Shown here in pieces: positions 26,217-34,894 of a DNA stretch of 64,000 bases (its first letter is position 1; each line of letters opens with the position of its first letter). The stretch covers positions 318,918 to 382,917 of the forward strand of contig NZ_FRBQ01000002.1 in assembly GCF_900142655.1 (NCBI RefSeq), given 5' to 3'. A program made the translations under genes and the position numbers. Below the pieces are notes generated by a model, which saw nothing but the letters and a program-made list of their open reading frames with translations, was not told the origin of the DNA and did not search any database. This stretch comes from Phytopseudomonas punonensis (GTDB taxonomy: Bacteria; Pseudomonadota; Gammaproteobacteria; Pseudomonadales; Pseudomonadaceae).

Positions 26217-27263
26217 ATGTTCTACAAGGAATTGTTACTGGCCGGCATGCTGTCGGTCGTCGCCCCGCTGACCTGGGCCGCCCAGGCGCCAGATGCTCAG
26301 ACCGAGCAGCAAGCCTCGGCTGCCGATGCTGCTGAGGGGGAGCACATCAGCGAGCAGCAGTTTCTCGACAGCCTCAACTTCCGTTCCGGCAAGGTGGTGG
26401 TTGGCGATAACCTTGCGACCCTGAATCTTCCGGACAATATGGTCTTTCTGAATGGCGACGACGCCGAGCGCGTGCTGGTCGAAGCCTGGGGTAACCCGCC
26501 GGACGAAAAGCCGCCACTGGGGATGATTCTGCCCAAGGACGTGTCGCCGCTGGCCGATGAATCCTGGGCAGTGACCGTCGAGTACGAAGCCAGCGGTTAT
26601 GTGTCCGACGAGGACGCCGCGGATATCGATTACAGCGACATGCTCAAGGATCTGCAGCAAAGCGCAGAGACCGACAACAAGTGGCGCGCGGAAAACGGCT
26701 ACGAGCCGATCGCCATCGTCGGCTGGGCCTCGGCGCCGCACTACGATGCAGAGGGCAAGAAGCTGCACTGGGCCAAGGAAGTGAAGTTCGGCGACAGCGA
26801 CGAGCACATCCTCAACTACAACATCCGCGTGCTGGGCCGCAAAGGCGTGCTGGTGCTCAATTTCATCGCCGGCATGCACCAACTGCCGCAGATCGAGCAG
26901 AACGTTCCGGCGGTGCTGGCCATGACCGACTTCAACGATGGCAATCGCTATGCCGATTTCAATCCGGATCTCGATGAAGTGGCTGCCTACGGCCTAGGCG
27001 CACTGATTGCCGGCAAAGCGGCCGCCAAGGTCGGCCTGCTCGCAGCGGCCCTGGTGCTGCTTAAGAAGCTCTGGCTGCTGCCCGTGCTGTTGATCGGCTG
27101 GGTATGGCGACGCGTGACTGGTAAGCGCAAGGAAAAACCTCAGCCGGTAGTCGCTCCTGAGCCGCAGCCCGAGCCGAAGGCTGAGCGTGTTCCAGACGAG
27201 ACGCCTCCGCAGGTGTCCAGCGTGATGGATCTGAACAACCAGCCTGACGACAAGCAGAAGTAG
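26217..27263 (+). CDS. DUF2167 family membrane protein
   Basis: The ATG at 26217 follows GGAG at seven bases and gives 348 residues; the ATG at 26205 is an alternative. It has a signal peptide (cleaved near TWAAQA), a large extracytoplasmic DUF2167 domain, then two C-terminal hydrophobic segments at about 265-300 and a cytosolic Lys/Pro/Gln-rich tail. Family function is not established. It ends at a bidirectional terminator. Confidence 0.88.
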   Translation: MFYKELLLAGMLSVVAPLTWAAQAPDAQTEQQASAADAAEGEHISEQQFLDSLNFRSGKVVVGDNLATLNLPDNMVFLNGDDAERVLVEAWGNPPDEKPPLGMILPKDVSPLADESWAVTVEYEASGYVSDEDAADIDYSDMLKDLQQSAETDNKWRAENGYEPIAIVGWASAPHYDAEGKKLHWAKEVKFGDSDEHILNYNIRVLGRKGVLVLNFIAGMHQLPQIEQNVPAVLAMTDFNDGNRYADFNPDLDEVAAYGLGALIAGKAAAKVGLLAAALVLLKKLWLLPVLLIGWVWRRVTGKRKEKPQPVVAPEPQPEPKAERVPDETPPQVSSVMDLNNQPDDKQK

Positions 27264-27278
27264 CAGTCGTCCGCGTAG

Positions 27279-27309
27279 AAAAAAGCCCCGGCATTGACCG
27301 AGGCTTTTT
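27279..27309. terminator. Bidirectional terminator
   Basis: An inverted repeat with A-run and T-run on the two sides (AAAAAGCC ... GGCTTTTT, with inner CGG/CCG pairing) between two convergent genes. It can serve DUF2167 on the plus strand and the 27351-27911 gene on the minus strand. Confidence 0.8.
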
Positions 27310-27350
27310 ATTGGTTTGCTCAACTGGCTCGCCGCCGCAAAGGTCCTCAC

Positions 27351-27911
27351 TCAGAGGAAATAGCCTATGAACACCAATAGCCAAAGCAGTACGCCCGGTA
27401 CCATGCATAGATAGTTCGCGATACTGAATCGGCTATTGCTACTGCCCTCGGTATCACCGCTGACCAAGTTGGCTTTAGCTTGAATGATCGAAAGCGGCCA
27501 AGCCGGGAGGATAGTACCCACTAGCAGCAGCATGAGTTCCAGGGGCACGCCGAGGTGACCGTCGAAACGCGAAAGCCCATTGCTGACGAAAATCAGGGCA
27601 ATGTACGCCCACGCTACGCCCGCGTACTTCCATTCCTCCAGACCTTTGGCCTGCAACTGCTTGGCGATCAGCCTGCACAGCGAATGAATGAAGAAAATCT
27701 GGAAGATCGAGCGCGCTGCCGGGCTGATCTTCTTGGGGCGCATAGCTGCTCTTTGCGTATCCCATTGTTTGTAGACCCAGTAAATCGAATAGAGCCCGAG
27801 TGTCGCGAAGTACAGGGTGAATAGCTTGTTTAGAGAGGTGACGAAGAACAGGTTGCGAGGGCGTTCTTCGATTAGAAGTTCGGCGCTGGGCGTTTGATAC
27901 AGGTTATCCAT
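27351..27911 (-). CDS. Multi-pass membrane protein, unknown
   Basis: 186 residues with about four membrane helices, separated by basic loops. The stretch FFVTSLNKLFTLYFATLGLYSIYWVYKQWDTQ resembles the DUF4234-type start (Trp/Tyr-rich helix followed by KQW) but I cannot confirm this. There is no signal peptide. Function unknown. Confidence 0.68.
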   Translation of the reverse strand: MDNLYQTPSAELLIEERPRNLFFVTSLNKLFTLYFATLGLYSIYWVYKQWDTQRAAMRPKKISPAARSIFQIFFIHSLCRLIAKQLQAKGLEEWKYAGVAWAYIALIFVSNGLSRFDGHLGVPLELMLLLVGTILPAWPLSIIQAKANLVSGDTEGSSNSRFSIANYLCMVPGVLLWLLVFIGYFL

Positions 27912-28095
27912 TGACCGTTATTCTCGCAGACACCGCCTCGGCTAGCGGCGTAGTGGTTTAGCGCTCATCACCTACATTACGTCGGTGGCGAACGGCTCCT
28001 CCAGGAGCGCGAGAGATTTTACCGGGTATTGCCAGAATGTGGCGTGTCGTAGCTTTCGGGAAGGTGGGCCGCAGTGGCCCACCTGTTTGAAGTGC

Positions 28096-28422
28096 TTAGC
28101 AGTAGCTGTCGAGTAGTTCCTGCTTCTGGGCGCGAGGGCGTGCCCAGTCGTGTTGCAGGGTGTTCAGCACATTGCCGATGAAATCCCGATCAGCAGCCGC
28201 GCGACGGCCCACGTAGCCCTGGCCGCGGCGGTAGGTGCGCAGGCGGGTACGCATGTTCGGGCGTTGGCTGACGAATTCGTGCTCGGCTTGGTCCGCTGGC
28301 AAGCGGTCGATACGAACCTCGCCTGACTCGCATACCCACAGGATGTGGTTGTGCAGGCTGTCTTTCTGGCCGCCGAACAGTTGGGCGAGGTCTTCGATGG
28401 TCGGTTGCTGATTCAGGTTCAT
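28096..28422 (-). CDS. Hypothetical protein, 108 residues
   Basis: A soluble protein of 108 residues with acidic N-terminal half (TIEDLAQLFGGQKDSLHNHILWVCESGEVRIDRLP) and basic Arg-rich C-terminal half. I do not recognise the family. Upstream lies a long, hairpin-rich non-coding region on the same strand, which may be its leader. Confidence 0.65.
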   Translation of the reverse strand: MNLNQQPTIEDLAQLFGGQKDSLHNHILWVCESGEVRIDRLPADQAEHEFVSQRPNMRTRLRTYRRGQGYVGRRAAADRDFIGNVLNTLQHDWARPRAQKQELLDSYC

Positions 28423-28900
28423 GGCGTTACCCCTTTATTCTCTGATCTGTCTAGGGCGACTGCTGCAGTGCAGTCGTCATTGCCCGTGGCGTTTGAGTGC
28501 TGCCGGTGGCCGTGTAGTGATGTGTGAATATCGCTACGCAGTGGCGGCTAACAGAAGCCGAAATCGCTAAGAGGAGAATGTCAGGGAAGGCGGGGCCGGA
28601 TGCAGGTGATCCGCAGGATCAGCCACAGGCATCATGACAACGTCTCGCTAACGCTCTCGTCCTTGCAGGACGCTCGACTTCATCAATCTGCCTTGTGGGC
28701 AGTACATATCGTGGAACGCTCGGCTGGTATTACCGAGCTCGCCCAAGTGCCCTTGTCAGGGCTCCCGTCAGGGGAGGCGAGCCCATCATGCAAAAGTGAA
28801 AAGGGGGCGTCAATAGTTTTGTAGTGATTTATTTTGGTCGCTACAAAAAATATTCAAACACTCTGGAAAGCGTCTGTAGCGCCAGAAAATGACCGAAAAG
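28423..28900. other. Intergenic region with a dense series of hairpins
   Basis: 478 bp with no convincing open frame but many inverted repeats in a row. On the minus strand: a three-way arrangement at 28735-28784 (outer stem GCTCGCC/GGCGAGC enclosing two 4-bp hairpins), a 6-bp hairpin GCTCGG/CCGAGC at about 28719-28739, CTGCC/GGCAG at about 28688-28702, CGTCCT/AGGACG at about 28658-28672, TGATCC/GGATCA at about 28608-28622, and CGACTGC/GCAGTCG near 28457-28476. A promoter-like TTGACG-N17-CATGAT on the minus strand is at 28785-28813, but its start would fall inside the outer stem. A structured sRNA, leader or repeat element is possible. Confidence 0.45.
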
Positions 28901-29800
28901 TCAGCTCGCGAAAAGGCGCCCGTCACGCTCGCGCTGGGCATCGCGTTGCATCGATTCGAGGTTCTTTTCGATGGTCTCGCACAGCGCATCCATCTGGATC
29001 TGGTGCTCGCTGACCTGGAACGGGCTCTGCAGATCGCTGCCCACCCGCTCGATAGCCAGGAGCATGAAACCGACTACCGTCGAGGCCAGTGGCGTATACC
29101 ACTCAAGGGTTTCCACCAGACCAATGGGTACGATCAGACAGAACAGACTGAGGAACAGGCGCGGGAAGTACACATACGGATAGGGCAGCGGGGTATTGGC
29201 GATGCGCTCCAGGCCGCCCTGGCAATTGGAAATGTCGACCATCGTGGTTTCCAGACGCGCCAGGCGAATGCTGTCCAGGCGACCAGCCTTGTACTCGCCT
29301 GCCAGAATGGAGGCAGAACCGTTGAGGATGTCATTGGGGAAGTTGTTGGTGGTGCCACGCCGCTCGAACTCTTCGGCCGACACAAAGGCGCGAACTTCCT
29401 CATCGCAGGGCTCGTTACGCAGGCTGGCGGACAGGCTGCGGACATACGCCACATGCCGGCGCAGGAGCACGGCCTTGACCGGATTGCCGTCGTCGTTATC
29501 GTCGATCAGCGTCAGCACTTGCCGGGCGAAGCTGCGTGAGCTGTTGATCATTGCGCCCCAGATGGTGCGTGCCTCCCACCAGCGGTTATAGGCGCTGCTG
29601 TTGCGAAAGCTGATCAACACCACCAGCGCCGAGCCGAGCAGGGTGAGCGGCATCGTTGGCAGGCTGATCTTGCGCTCGAGAAACAGCATGTAGTCGACGG
29701 TGACGACAATGTCCCAGATCAGCAGCCAGAATAGCGCCCAGCCGACGTAGCCGAAGGTTTTTAGAAGGTAGCGATAACCACGGGTGAAGGATTGCGTCAC
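28901..29800 (-). CDS. Bestrophin family anion channel
   Basis: The GTG at 29800, preceded by GGAG at eight bases, gives 299 residues, typical of bacterial bestrophins; the longer frame upstream reads antisense-like. Family features: N-terminal helices with LLKTFGYVGWALFWLLIWDIVV, the FRNSSAYNRWWEARTIWG motif, then PYVYFPRLFLSLFCLIVPIG and SDLQSPFQVSEHQIQMDAL near the end. It is an inner-membrane pentameric channel; ion specificity cannot be read. Confidence 0.9.
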   Translation of the reverse strand: MTQSFTRGYRYLLKTFGYVGWALFWLLIWDIVVTVDYMLFLERKISLPTMPLTLLGSALVVLISFRNSSAYNRWWEARTIWGAMINSSRSFARQVLTLIDDNDDGNPVKAVLLRRHVAYVRSLSASLRNEPCDEEVRAFVSAEEFERRGTTNNFPNDILNGSASILAGEYKAGRLDSIRLARLETTMVDISNCQGGLERIANTPLPYPYVYFPRLFLSLFCLIVPIGLVETLEWYTPLASTVVGFMLLAIERVGSDLQSPFQVSEHQIQMDALCETIEKNLESMQRDAQRERDGRLFAS

Positions 29801-29883
29801 GTGGAATTCTCCGCGGGAGAGGAAAGCGAAAGCGCTGAGATTCCGACGTGGACGCGAGTGAAAGGTTCGCAGGCAGGTGCTAA

Positions 29884-31140
29884 TCAGCGCCGCTGCCGGG
29901 CCTGCGCCAGGGCGCAGAAGAACGCGATGTACTGCCTGGGGCCATCGGTGAAAATGCTGTTCAGGCGCAGTGGATCGTCGGCATCGGTGATACCGCTCAG
30001 CGCCGGCCATGGCGCCTCTGGATGCGCACGCAGATAGGCTGCGTCCACACCCGGGCGCTGAACTTCTCCGCGGCTGCTGTCAACGTAAAGCACTCGGTTG
30101 TCCTGCCCGAACGCGGTGCCGAGCCGCTGCACCAGAGTCAGAAAGCCGCGGTCGCTGCCGCCGCGTAGCCAGGTGTGTTCGTCGGCCGCCGAGCTGGTCA
30201 GCGTATCGCCAACCCCGACCAGGCACGGCATGTGCTCAGGGGGGAAGTGCTCGATAGCCAGTTGCAGCAAGGCGTCGAGCTCGGTAGGCGCCTGGCGGAC
30301 GCTGAAGTTTTCGCCGAGCGGATAGTGGCCGGTGCGCTGGTGATAGTAACGGTTGAGGATCACCAGCACGCCGGCTTCCTTGACGGCGCCGCGCAGCATC
30401 AACTGCAGGTCGGTAGTACCGGCAGCACTGCCCTGAGCGGGTCGCATGCGTTCTTGGCCGTTTTTGTCACGGCCCAGGTTGGGGGCGTAGTGAATGAAGA
30501 ACGAGTGCTCCATGCCTTGCTCTGCAGCGCCCTGTAGCAACTGCCGTATCAGCCCAGCGCCATCTGCCTGGATGCGTGCATACAGCGCCGGCTGCTCGCG
30601 CCAGTAATGATGGAAGGCGTTGAGATTGAGGGTCGGAGAAACCGGATTGTCGAGCACGCTGCTGGCCAGCAAGTGATCGATGTCGGCGGCAGGCAGGTTG
30701 TAGGGTGGCTGAGCCAGCAATGCCCTTAGCGAGTTGCTCAACTGGGCTGGCGCTGCCGCGAGAAAAGCCAGCTCTGCCGCGCTGACGCCAGGATGGCAAA
30801 CCTGCCCATGGCGATCCTGCAATTGCACACCACCGGCAGCGAGGCCCGGCAGATACAGTCCCTGTTCCTGGCATTGCTGGCGCGTGCCTACGGCGCTTTC
30901 GACGAGGGCATTAACGCCACGACTGCCGATATGTTCGCCGTTGGTCAGCACCTGGAAATGGCCGGTCAGGTCACGCACCGCATGCAGGTAATTGCGGTCC
31001 AGTGTGCGGGTGAGAGGGTCGCGCACCAGGTCCATGCATACGCCATCCAGATCCTGGATGATCAGCAGGTTTTCGGTGCCAGCGAGGCTGTCGAGCAGGG
31101 AGGTGGGGTCGAGCGAATAAGCGGTTTCGGTCACAATCAT
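29884..31140 (-). CDS. Glucosylglycerol 3-phosphatase-like protein
   Basis: 418 residues, HAD-like: N-terminal LLIIQDLDGVCMDLVRDPLTR with Asp30 and Asp32, and a late GVGDTLTSSAADEHTWLRGGSDRGF loop. This matches the salt-tolerance phosphatase family (StpA/GgpP), which removes phosphate from glucosylglycerol 3-phosphate, an osmolyte pathway. No glucosylglycerol-phosphate synthase gene lies in the window, so the substrate is inferred from family resemblance only. It ends 83 bp before the bestrophin start, on the same strand. Confidence 0.75.
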   Translation of the reverse strand: MIVTETAYSLDPTSLLDSLAGTENLLIIQDLDGVCMDLVRDPLTRTLDRNYLHAVRDLTGHFQVLTNGEHIGSRGVNALVESAVGTRQQCQEQGLYLPGLAAGGVQLQDRHGQVCHPGVSAAELAFLAAAPAQLSNSLRALLAQPPYNLPAADIDHLLASSVLDNPVSPTLNLNAFHHYWREQPALYARIQADGAGLIRQLLQGAAEQGMEHSFFIHYAPNLGRDKNGQERMRPAQGSAAGTTDLQLMLRGAVKEAGVLVILNRYYHQRTGHYPLGENFSVRQAPTELDALLQLAIEHFPPEHMPCLVGVGDTLTSSAADEHTWLRGGSDRGFLTLVQRLGTAFGQDNRVLYVDSSRGEVQRPGVDAAYLRAHPEAPWPALSGITDADDPLRLNSIFTDGPRQYIAFFCALAQARQRR

Positions 31141-31246
31141 GAGCCCGAGTCTAACGCGCTTTTTGCTAATCGGGCGATTGGCTGAAGCATTTGGGCCAAC
31201 TGGTTGTCCATGATCATTGGCAGAGTGGATTTAAGAGGAAGCACGG

Positions 31247-32125
31247 ATGAGTGATTCACCCAAGCGGGTTCGGCAGATCGTTACGGCAGCGTTGCTGCTT
31301 TGCGCGAGTGCCGCTGGTACTGCAAGGGGCGATGAAGCCGCGCAATTGACCAAACTGATCAACAGCTACCGCGAGGCGGGGCATGGATGTGGCGGGCAAG
31401 CCAGCCCAGCGTCTGGCCCGCTAGCGCCGGATCGGCGGTTGGCTGGGCAGAAGGTTAACTCCTCCGATCAGCTGCAGCTGGCGCTGCAACAGGCTGGCTA
31501 TCAAGCGGCTGCCGTGCAGCTTATCCGCGTGACCGGCCCGGACACGCCTGAGGCGGCCATGGCCATGCTGCAGCAGTCCTATTGCAAGCAACTGCAGGAT
31601 GCACAGTTTGCCGATATCGGTGTGCTGCACGAGGGCAATAGCTGGCAGGTGGTGCTCGGCCGTGCCTTGCTGCCTGCTCGCCTGGGTGACTGGCAGGAGG
31701 AAGGCAAGGCGATTCTGGAAGCGGTCAACAAGGCCCGTGGCACGGCGCGCCAATGTGGCGACCAGCCCTTCGATGCCGCCGAGCCGTTGAGCTGGAACGA
31801 CGCGCTTGGCCAGGCCGCGCTGGCCCACAGTCGCGATATGGCGATGAACAGCCTGTTCAGTCACCAGGGCAGCGACCGCAGCCTGGTCGGCGCCCGGGCA
31901 ACGGCCGCTGGTTATTCCTGGACGGTAATTGGCGAGAACATCGCGGCCGGCCAAGGGCGTGCCCAGCAGGTGGTCGAGGGTTGGTTGGCCAGCCCTTCGC
32001 ACTGCTACAACCTGATGAACCCGGATTTCCACGAAATGGGTGCGGCCTACGCTAGCAACCCGCAGAGCCAGGCGACCATCTACTGGACGCAGGTGTTCGG
32101 CGCAGTAGGGCGTTCGGGGCTCTAG
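31247..32125 (+). CDS. CAP (SCP/PR-1) domain exported protein
   Basis: 292 residues with a signal peptide (cleavage near TARGDEAA). The first half is unassigned and Gln/Ala-rich. The CAP domain is at about 160-290: LSWNDALGQAALAHSRDMAMNSLFSHQGSDRSL, IGENIAAGQ, VVEGWLASPSHCYNLMNPDFHEMGAAY. CAP proteins are extracytoplasmic and of unclear activity in bacteria. Confidence 0.88.
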   Translation: MSDSPKRVRQIVTAALLLCASAAGTARGDEAAQLTKLINSYREAGHGCGGQASPASGPLAPDRRLAGQKVNSSDQLQLALQQAGYQAAAVQLIRVTGPDTPEAAMAMLQQSYCKQLQDAQFADIGVLHEGNSWQVVLGRALLPARLGDWQEEGKAILEAVNKARGTARQCGDQPFDAAEPLSWNDALGQAALAHSRDMAMNSLFSHQGSDRSLVGARATAAGYSWTVIGENIAAGQGRAQQVVEGWLASPSHCYNLMNPDFHEMGAAYASNPQSQATIYWTQVFGAVGRSGL

Positions 32126-32289
32126 GCGGGTTTAGTGGTTTAGCGATAGTGGGCTCGCGGCCAACCTAATCTGTCAGTTGTTCGAAGGTCTATTGCGGGA
32201 GTGGGCGGGTGACGTCTAGTCCATGCCCGTGATTTTGCGCGCATGGACTAGGCGTCCCCGCTCGCTCCCACAGTAGGTCTTTATAAGTG

Positions 32290-34176
32290 TTAAGCCTGAC
32301 TATCACTCAACAGCGGCGGCATCGGGCAGTCCAGTGTATCGGCGACGGCGCGCATCAATTCCGCTTCGCTGGCGCTGATCCGTCCATCCTGCTCGATACA
32401 GCGGGCCATTGCCTTGAGTAGCTGCGGCTTCTGCAGCGGGCGCATCTGGTTGAGGCGATTGAGTGCCTCGTTCAATTCGCTGATGCCGGCCTTGGGCTGT
32501 TCGGCAAATACCCGGGCAGTGAAGGGCAGTGTGCTCCAGGCCGCCTGAAAGGCCTCTGCCGCAGTCTGTTCCGTGGTATTGCCGGCACGCGCCAGCGCCG
32601 TCAACAGTACACAGCTTTCATTGCCGAGCGCGGCCAGCGGCAGGCGACCCTGCACGCTGCGCTGCATACCCAGGTTGCGTTCGACGATGCGCAGCAGCGC
32701 CCATTCCATGAAGCCCAATTGCTGCGTGCTGATCAGCAGGGTGCCGATATCGCGCTTGAGGCTGACGAAATCCTGAGGTTCGAGTTGCTTGAGCGCCGGG
32801 ATGATCAGCTCCAGCAGCGGCAGACGCCGGCCAGCCGGCAAGCGGCCGAGCGGCTCATCCAGCTCCTGTAGTTGGTCAGCAAGCAGCGGCGGCAGGTTGC
32901 TTTGCATCCACGTCATGCGTTGCTGGCGTGTGTTGCCGTCGCTGCCAAGCAGCAAACCATAGAGAATCGCCAGAGCACCGTGCGGATCGTGGGCGGAGCT
33001 ACGCAGGCGATCATCGATCTGCGCCAGGCTCTCGCGAGCCTCTTGTAGATGCAGTGCCTGTGGCTCGCCGATGCTGGCGATAGCAGCACTGGCAGACGCG
33101 GCGCTGAAGCCTGCGATTGCCTCTTGTTGTGGCACGGTGGCTTGCGCAGGCGGCTCGAACACTTCGTCGCCAAGCACCACACCTTTCCAGTTCGGGTCGA
33201 CGCGGCGGATGCGCTCTTCCAGCGGCGGATGAGTGGCCATCATCTTGCTCAGCGACAAGCCCTGGCCGAAGTACATATGGCTGTACTCCGCCGCGTGGCT
33301 GGCCTCGATTTGCGAGCCACCGCCGAGCTTCTTGAGGGCGCCGGCAATGCCGTTGGGGTTGCGGGTGTACTGCACCGCCGAGGCGTCGGCGAGAAACTCG
33401 CGCTGGCGGCTGACCGCAGCCTTGATCAGGTTGCCGAAGAAGGTCCCGGCATAGCCGATCACCAGCAGCGCCAGGCCGACCACCATCACCAGGGCAACGA
33501 CATTGCCACGGCCCTTGTCGTCCGAGCGGCTGGAGGAGCGGCTAGAGCCGGTGTGGCTGACGCCGCGCATCATCAACTCGCCGATCAGGCCGAGCAGCAG
33601 AATGCCGTGCAGCACCGCCACCAGGCGGGTATTGAGGCGCATGTCGCCATGCAGGATGTGGCTGAATTCATGAGCGATGACGCCCTGTAGTTCATCGCGG
33701 CTGAGCTTTTCGATGGCGCCGCGGGTCACGCCGATCACTGCGTTCTGCGGCCGCAAGCCCGCAGCAAAGGCGTTAATCGCAGGCTCTTCGAGCAGGTAAA
33801 CCGGCGGCACCGGCACACCAGCTGCCAGAGCCATTTCTTCCACCACGTTGAGCACGCGCTGTTCGTGCAGGCCTTCGGGCTTGAGATTGATCAGCCGGCC
33901 GCCAAGACGCTCGGCGACCACCTTGCCGCCCGCGCTCAGCTGCACTGCCTTGAATGCCCAGCCTAGAAACACCACGCCGACCACCACGGTTGCCACGCTG
34001 AGCAACAGTTCTTTGCTCAGCGACTGCAGGCTGTAGTTACCGTACTGGTAAACCTGCCAGGAGACGGCGATCACCAGCGTGGTGCTGACTACCAGAGTGA
34101 CCACTGCCAGAATCAGCAGTATCACCAGGCGCGAGGTATTGCGCCTGGCCCGGTCCTGATGCTCGAAGAAATCCAT
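32290..34176 (-). CDS. M48 family metallopeptidase (HtpX-like), membrane
   Basis: 628 residues with two N-terminal membrane helices, two more around residues 185-250, and the zinc motif HEFSH at 169-173 (AHEFSHILHGDMRLN), followed by a long C-terminal domain absent from HtpX proper. It starts 17 bp after the lemA stop, a pairing often seen between LemA and M48 peptidases. It is a candidate inner-membrane protease for misfolded proteins. Confidence 0.9.
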   Translation of the reverse strand: MDFFEHQDRARRNTSRLVILLILAVVTLVVSTTLVIAVSWQVYQYGNYSLQSLSKELLLSVATVVVGVVFLGWAFKAVQLSAGGKVVAERLGGRLINLKPEGLHEQRVLNVVEEMALAAGVPVPPVYLLEEPAINAFAAGLRPQNAVIGVTRGAIEKLSRDELQGVIAHEFSHILHGDMRLNTRLVAVLHGILLLGLIGELMMRGVSHTGSSRSSSRSDDKGRGNVVALVMVVGLALLVIGYAGTFFGNLIKAAVSRQREFLADASAVQYTRNPNGIAGALKKLGGGSQIEASHAAEYSHMYFGQGLSLSKMMATHPPLEERIRRVDPNWKGVVLGDEVFEPPAQATVPQQEAIAGFSAASASAAIASIGEPQALHLQEARESLAQIDDRLRSSAHDPHGALAILYGLLLGSDGNTRQQRMTWMQSNLPPLLADQLQELDEPLGRLPAGRRLPLLELIIPALKQLEPQDFVSLKRDIGTLLISTQQLGFMEWALLRIVERNLGMQRSVQGRLPLAALGNESCVLLTALARAGNTTEQTAAEAFQAAWSTLPFTARVFAEQPKAGISELNEALNRLNQMRPLQKPQLLKAMARCIEQDGRISASEAELMRAVADTLDCPMPPLLSDSQA

Positions 34177-34193
34177 CTAGATACGCCCCGTGC

Positions 34194-34790
34194 TCAGAAG
34201 GAGACTTTGGGTGCGTCCTGAATCGCCGCGCTGTCGGCGAATTCCAGCAGCGCTGCGTCGGTGCCATGGCCGAAGGCACCTGCCAGTACCACCGGCGGGA
34301 AGCTCTGACGGTAAGCGTTGTAGGCGGTGACCGCGTCGTTGTAGGCCTGGCGGGCGAAGGCCACCTTGTTTTCGGTGCTGGAAAGCTCTTCGCTGAGCTG
34401 CTGCATGTTCTGCGATGCCTTGAGGTCCGGATAGGCCTCGACTGTCACGTTGAGGCGGCCCATGGCGTTCTTCAGCACGCCTTCGGCATTGGCCAGCAGG
34501 TTCATGCTCTGCGCATCGCCAGGGTTCTGCGAGGCCTGCTTGAGGCCGTCGACTGCACCGTTACGGGCCGCGATTACCGCTTCCAGGGTTTCACGCTCGT
34601 GGGCCAGATAAGCCTTGGCGGTTTCCACCAGGTTGGGAATCAGGTCGTAGCGGCGCTTGAGCTGCACCTCGATCTGCGCGAAACCGTTCTGGTAGCGGTT
34701 ACGCAGGGCGACCAGGCGGTTGTAGACACTGATCACGTAGAAAACCACCACGACCAGTACGGCGATGATGATAAGTGTGGAGATATCCAT
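34194..34790 (-). CDS. lemA: LemA family protein
   Basis: 198 residues: an N-terminal membrane helix (LIIIAVLVVVVFYVISVYNRLVALRNRY) and a long helical body with the family core NGFAQIEVQLKRRYDLIPNLVETAKAY. It heads a two-gene unit with the M48 peptidase. Function is poorly defined; this is the widespread bacterial LemA fold, not the GacS kinase also once called LemA. Confidence 0.93.
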   Translation of the reverse strand: MDISTLIIIAVLVVVVFYVISVYNRLVALRNRYQNGFAQIEVQLKRRYDLIPNLVETAKAYLAHERETLEAVIAARNGAVDGLKQASQNPGDAQSMNLLANAEGVLKNAMGRLNVTVEAYPDLKASQNMQQLSEELSSTENKVAFARQAYNDAVTAYNAYRQSFPPVVLAGAFGHGTDAALLEFADSAAIQDAPKVSF

Positions 34791-34894
34791 GAGATGTCCC
34801 TATCGGTTGTGAGCGTGGCGGCATGGTAACGGAAAGTGCATCGGGTCGGGCGTGCCATGGCTGCCGGGCCTGCCTGGATGTGCGGTGGTTCCCG

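Noticed and set aside
28735..28790. Guanidine-II (mini-ykkC) riboswitch
   Set aside because: The second hairpin loop lacks the ACGR sequence, and the neighbouring gene is not a guanidine exporter or carboxylase.
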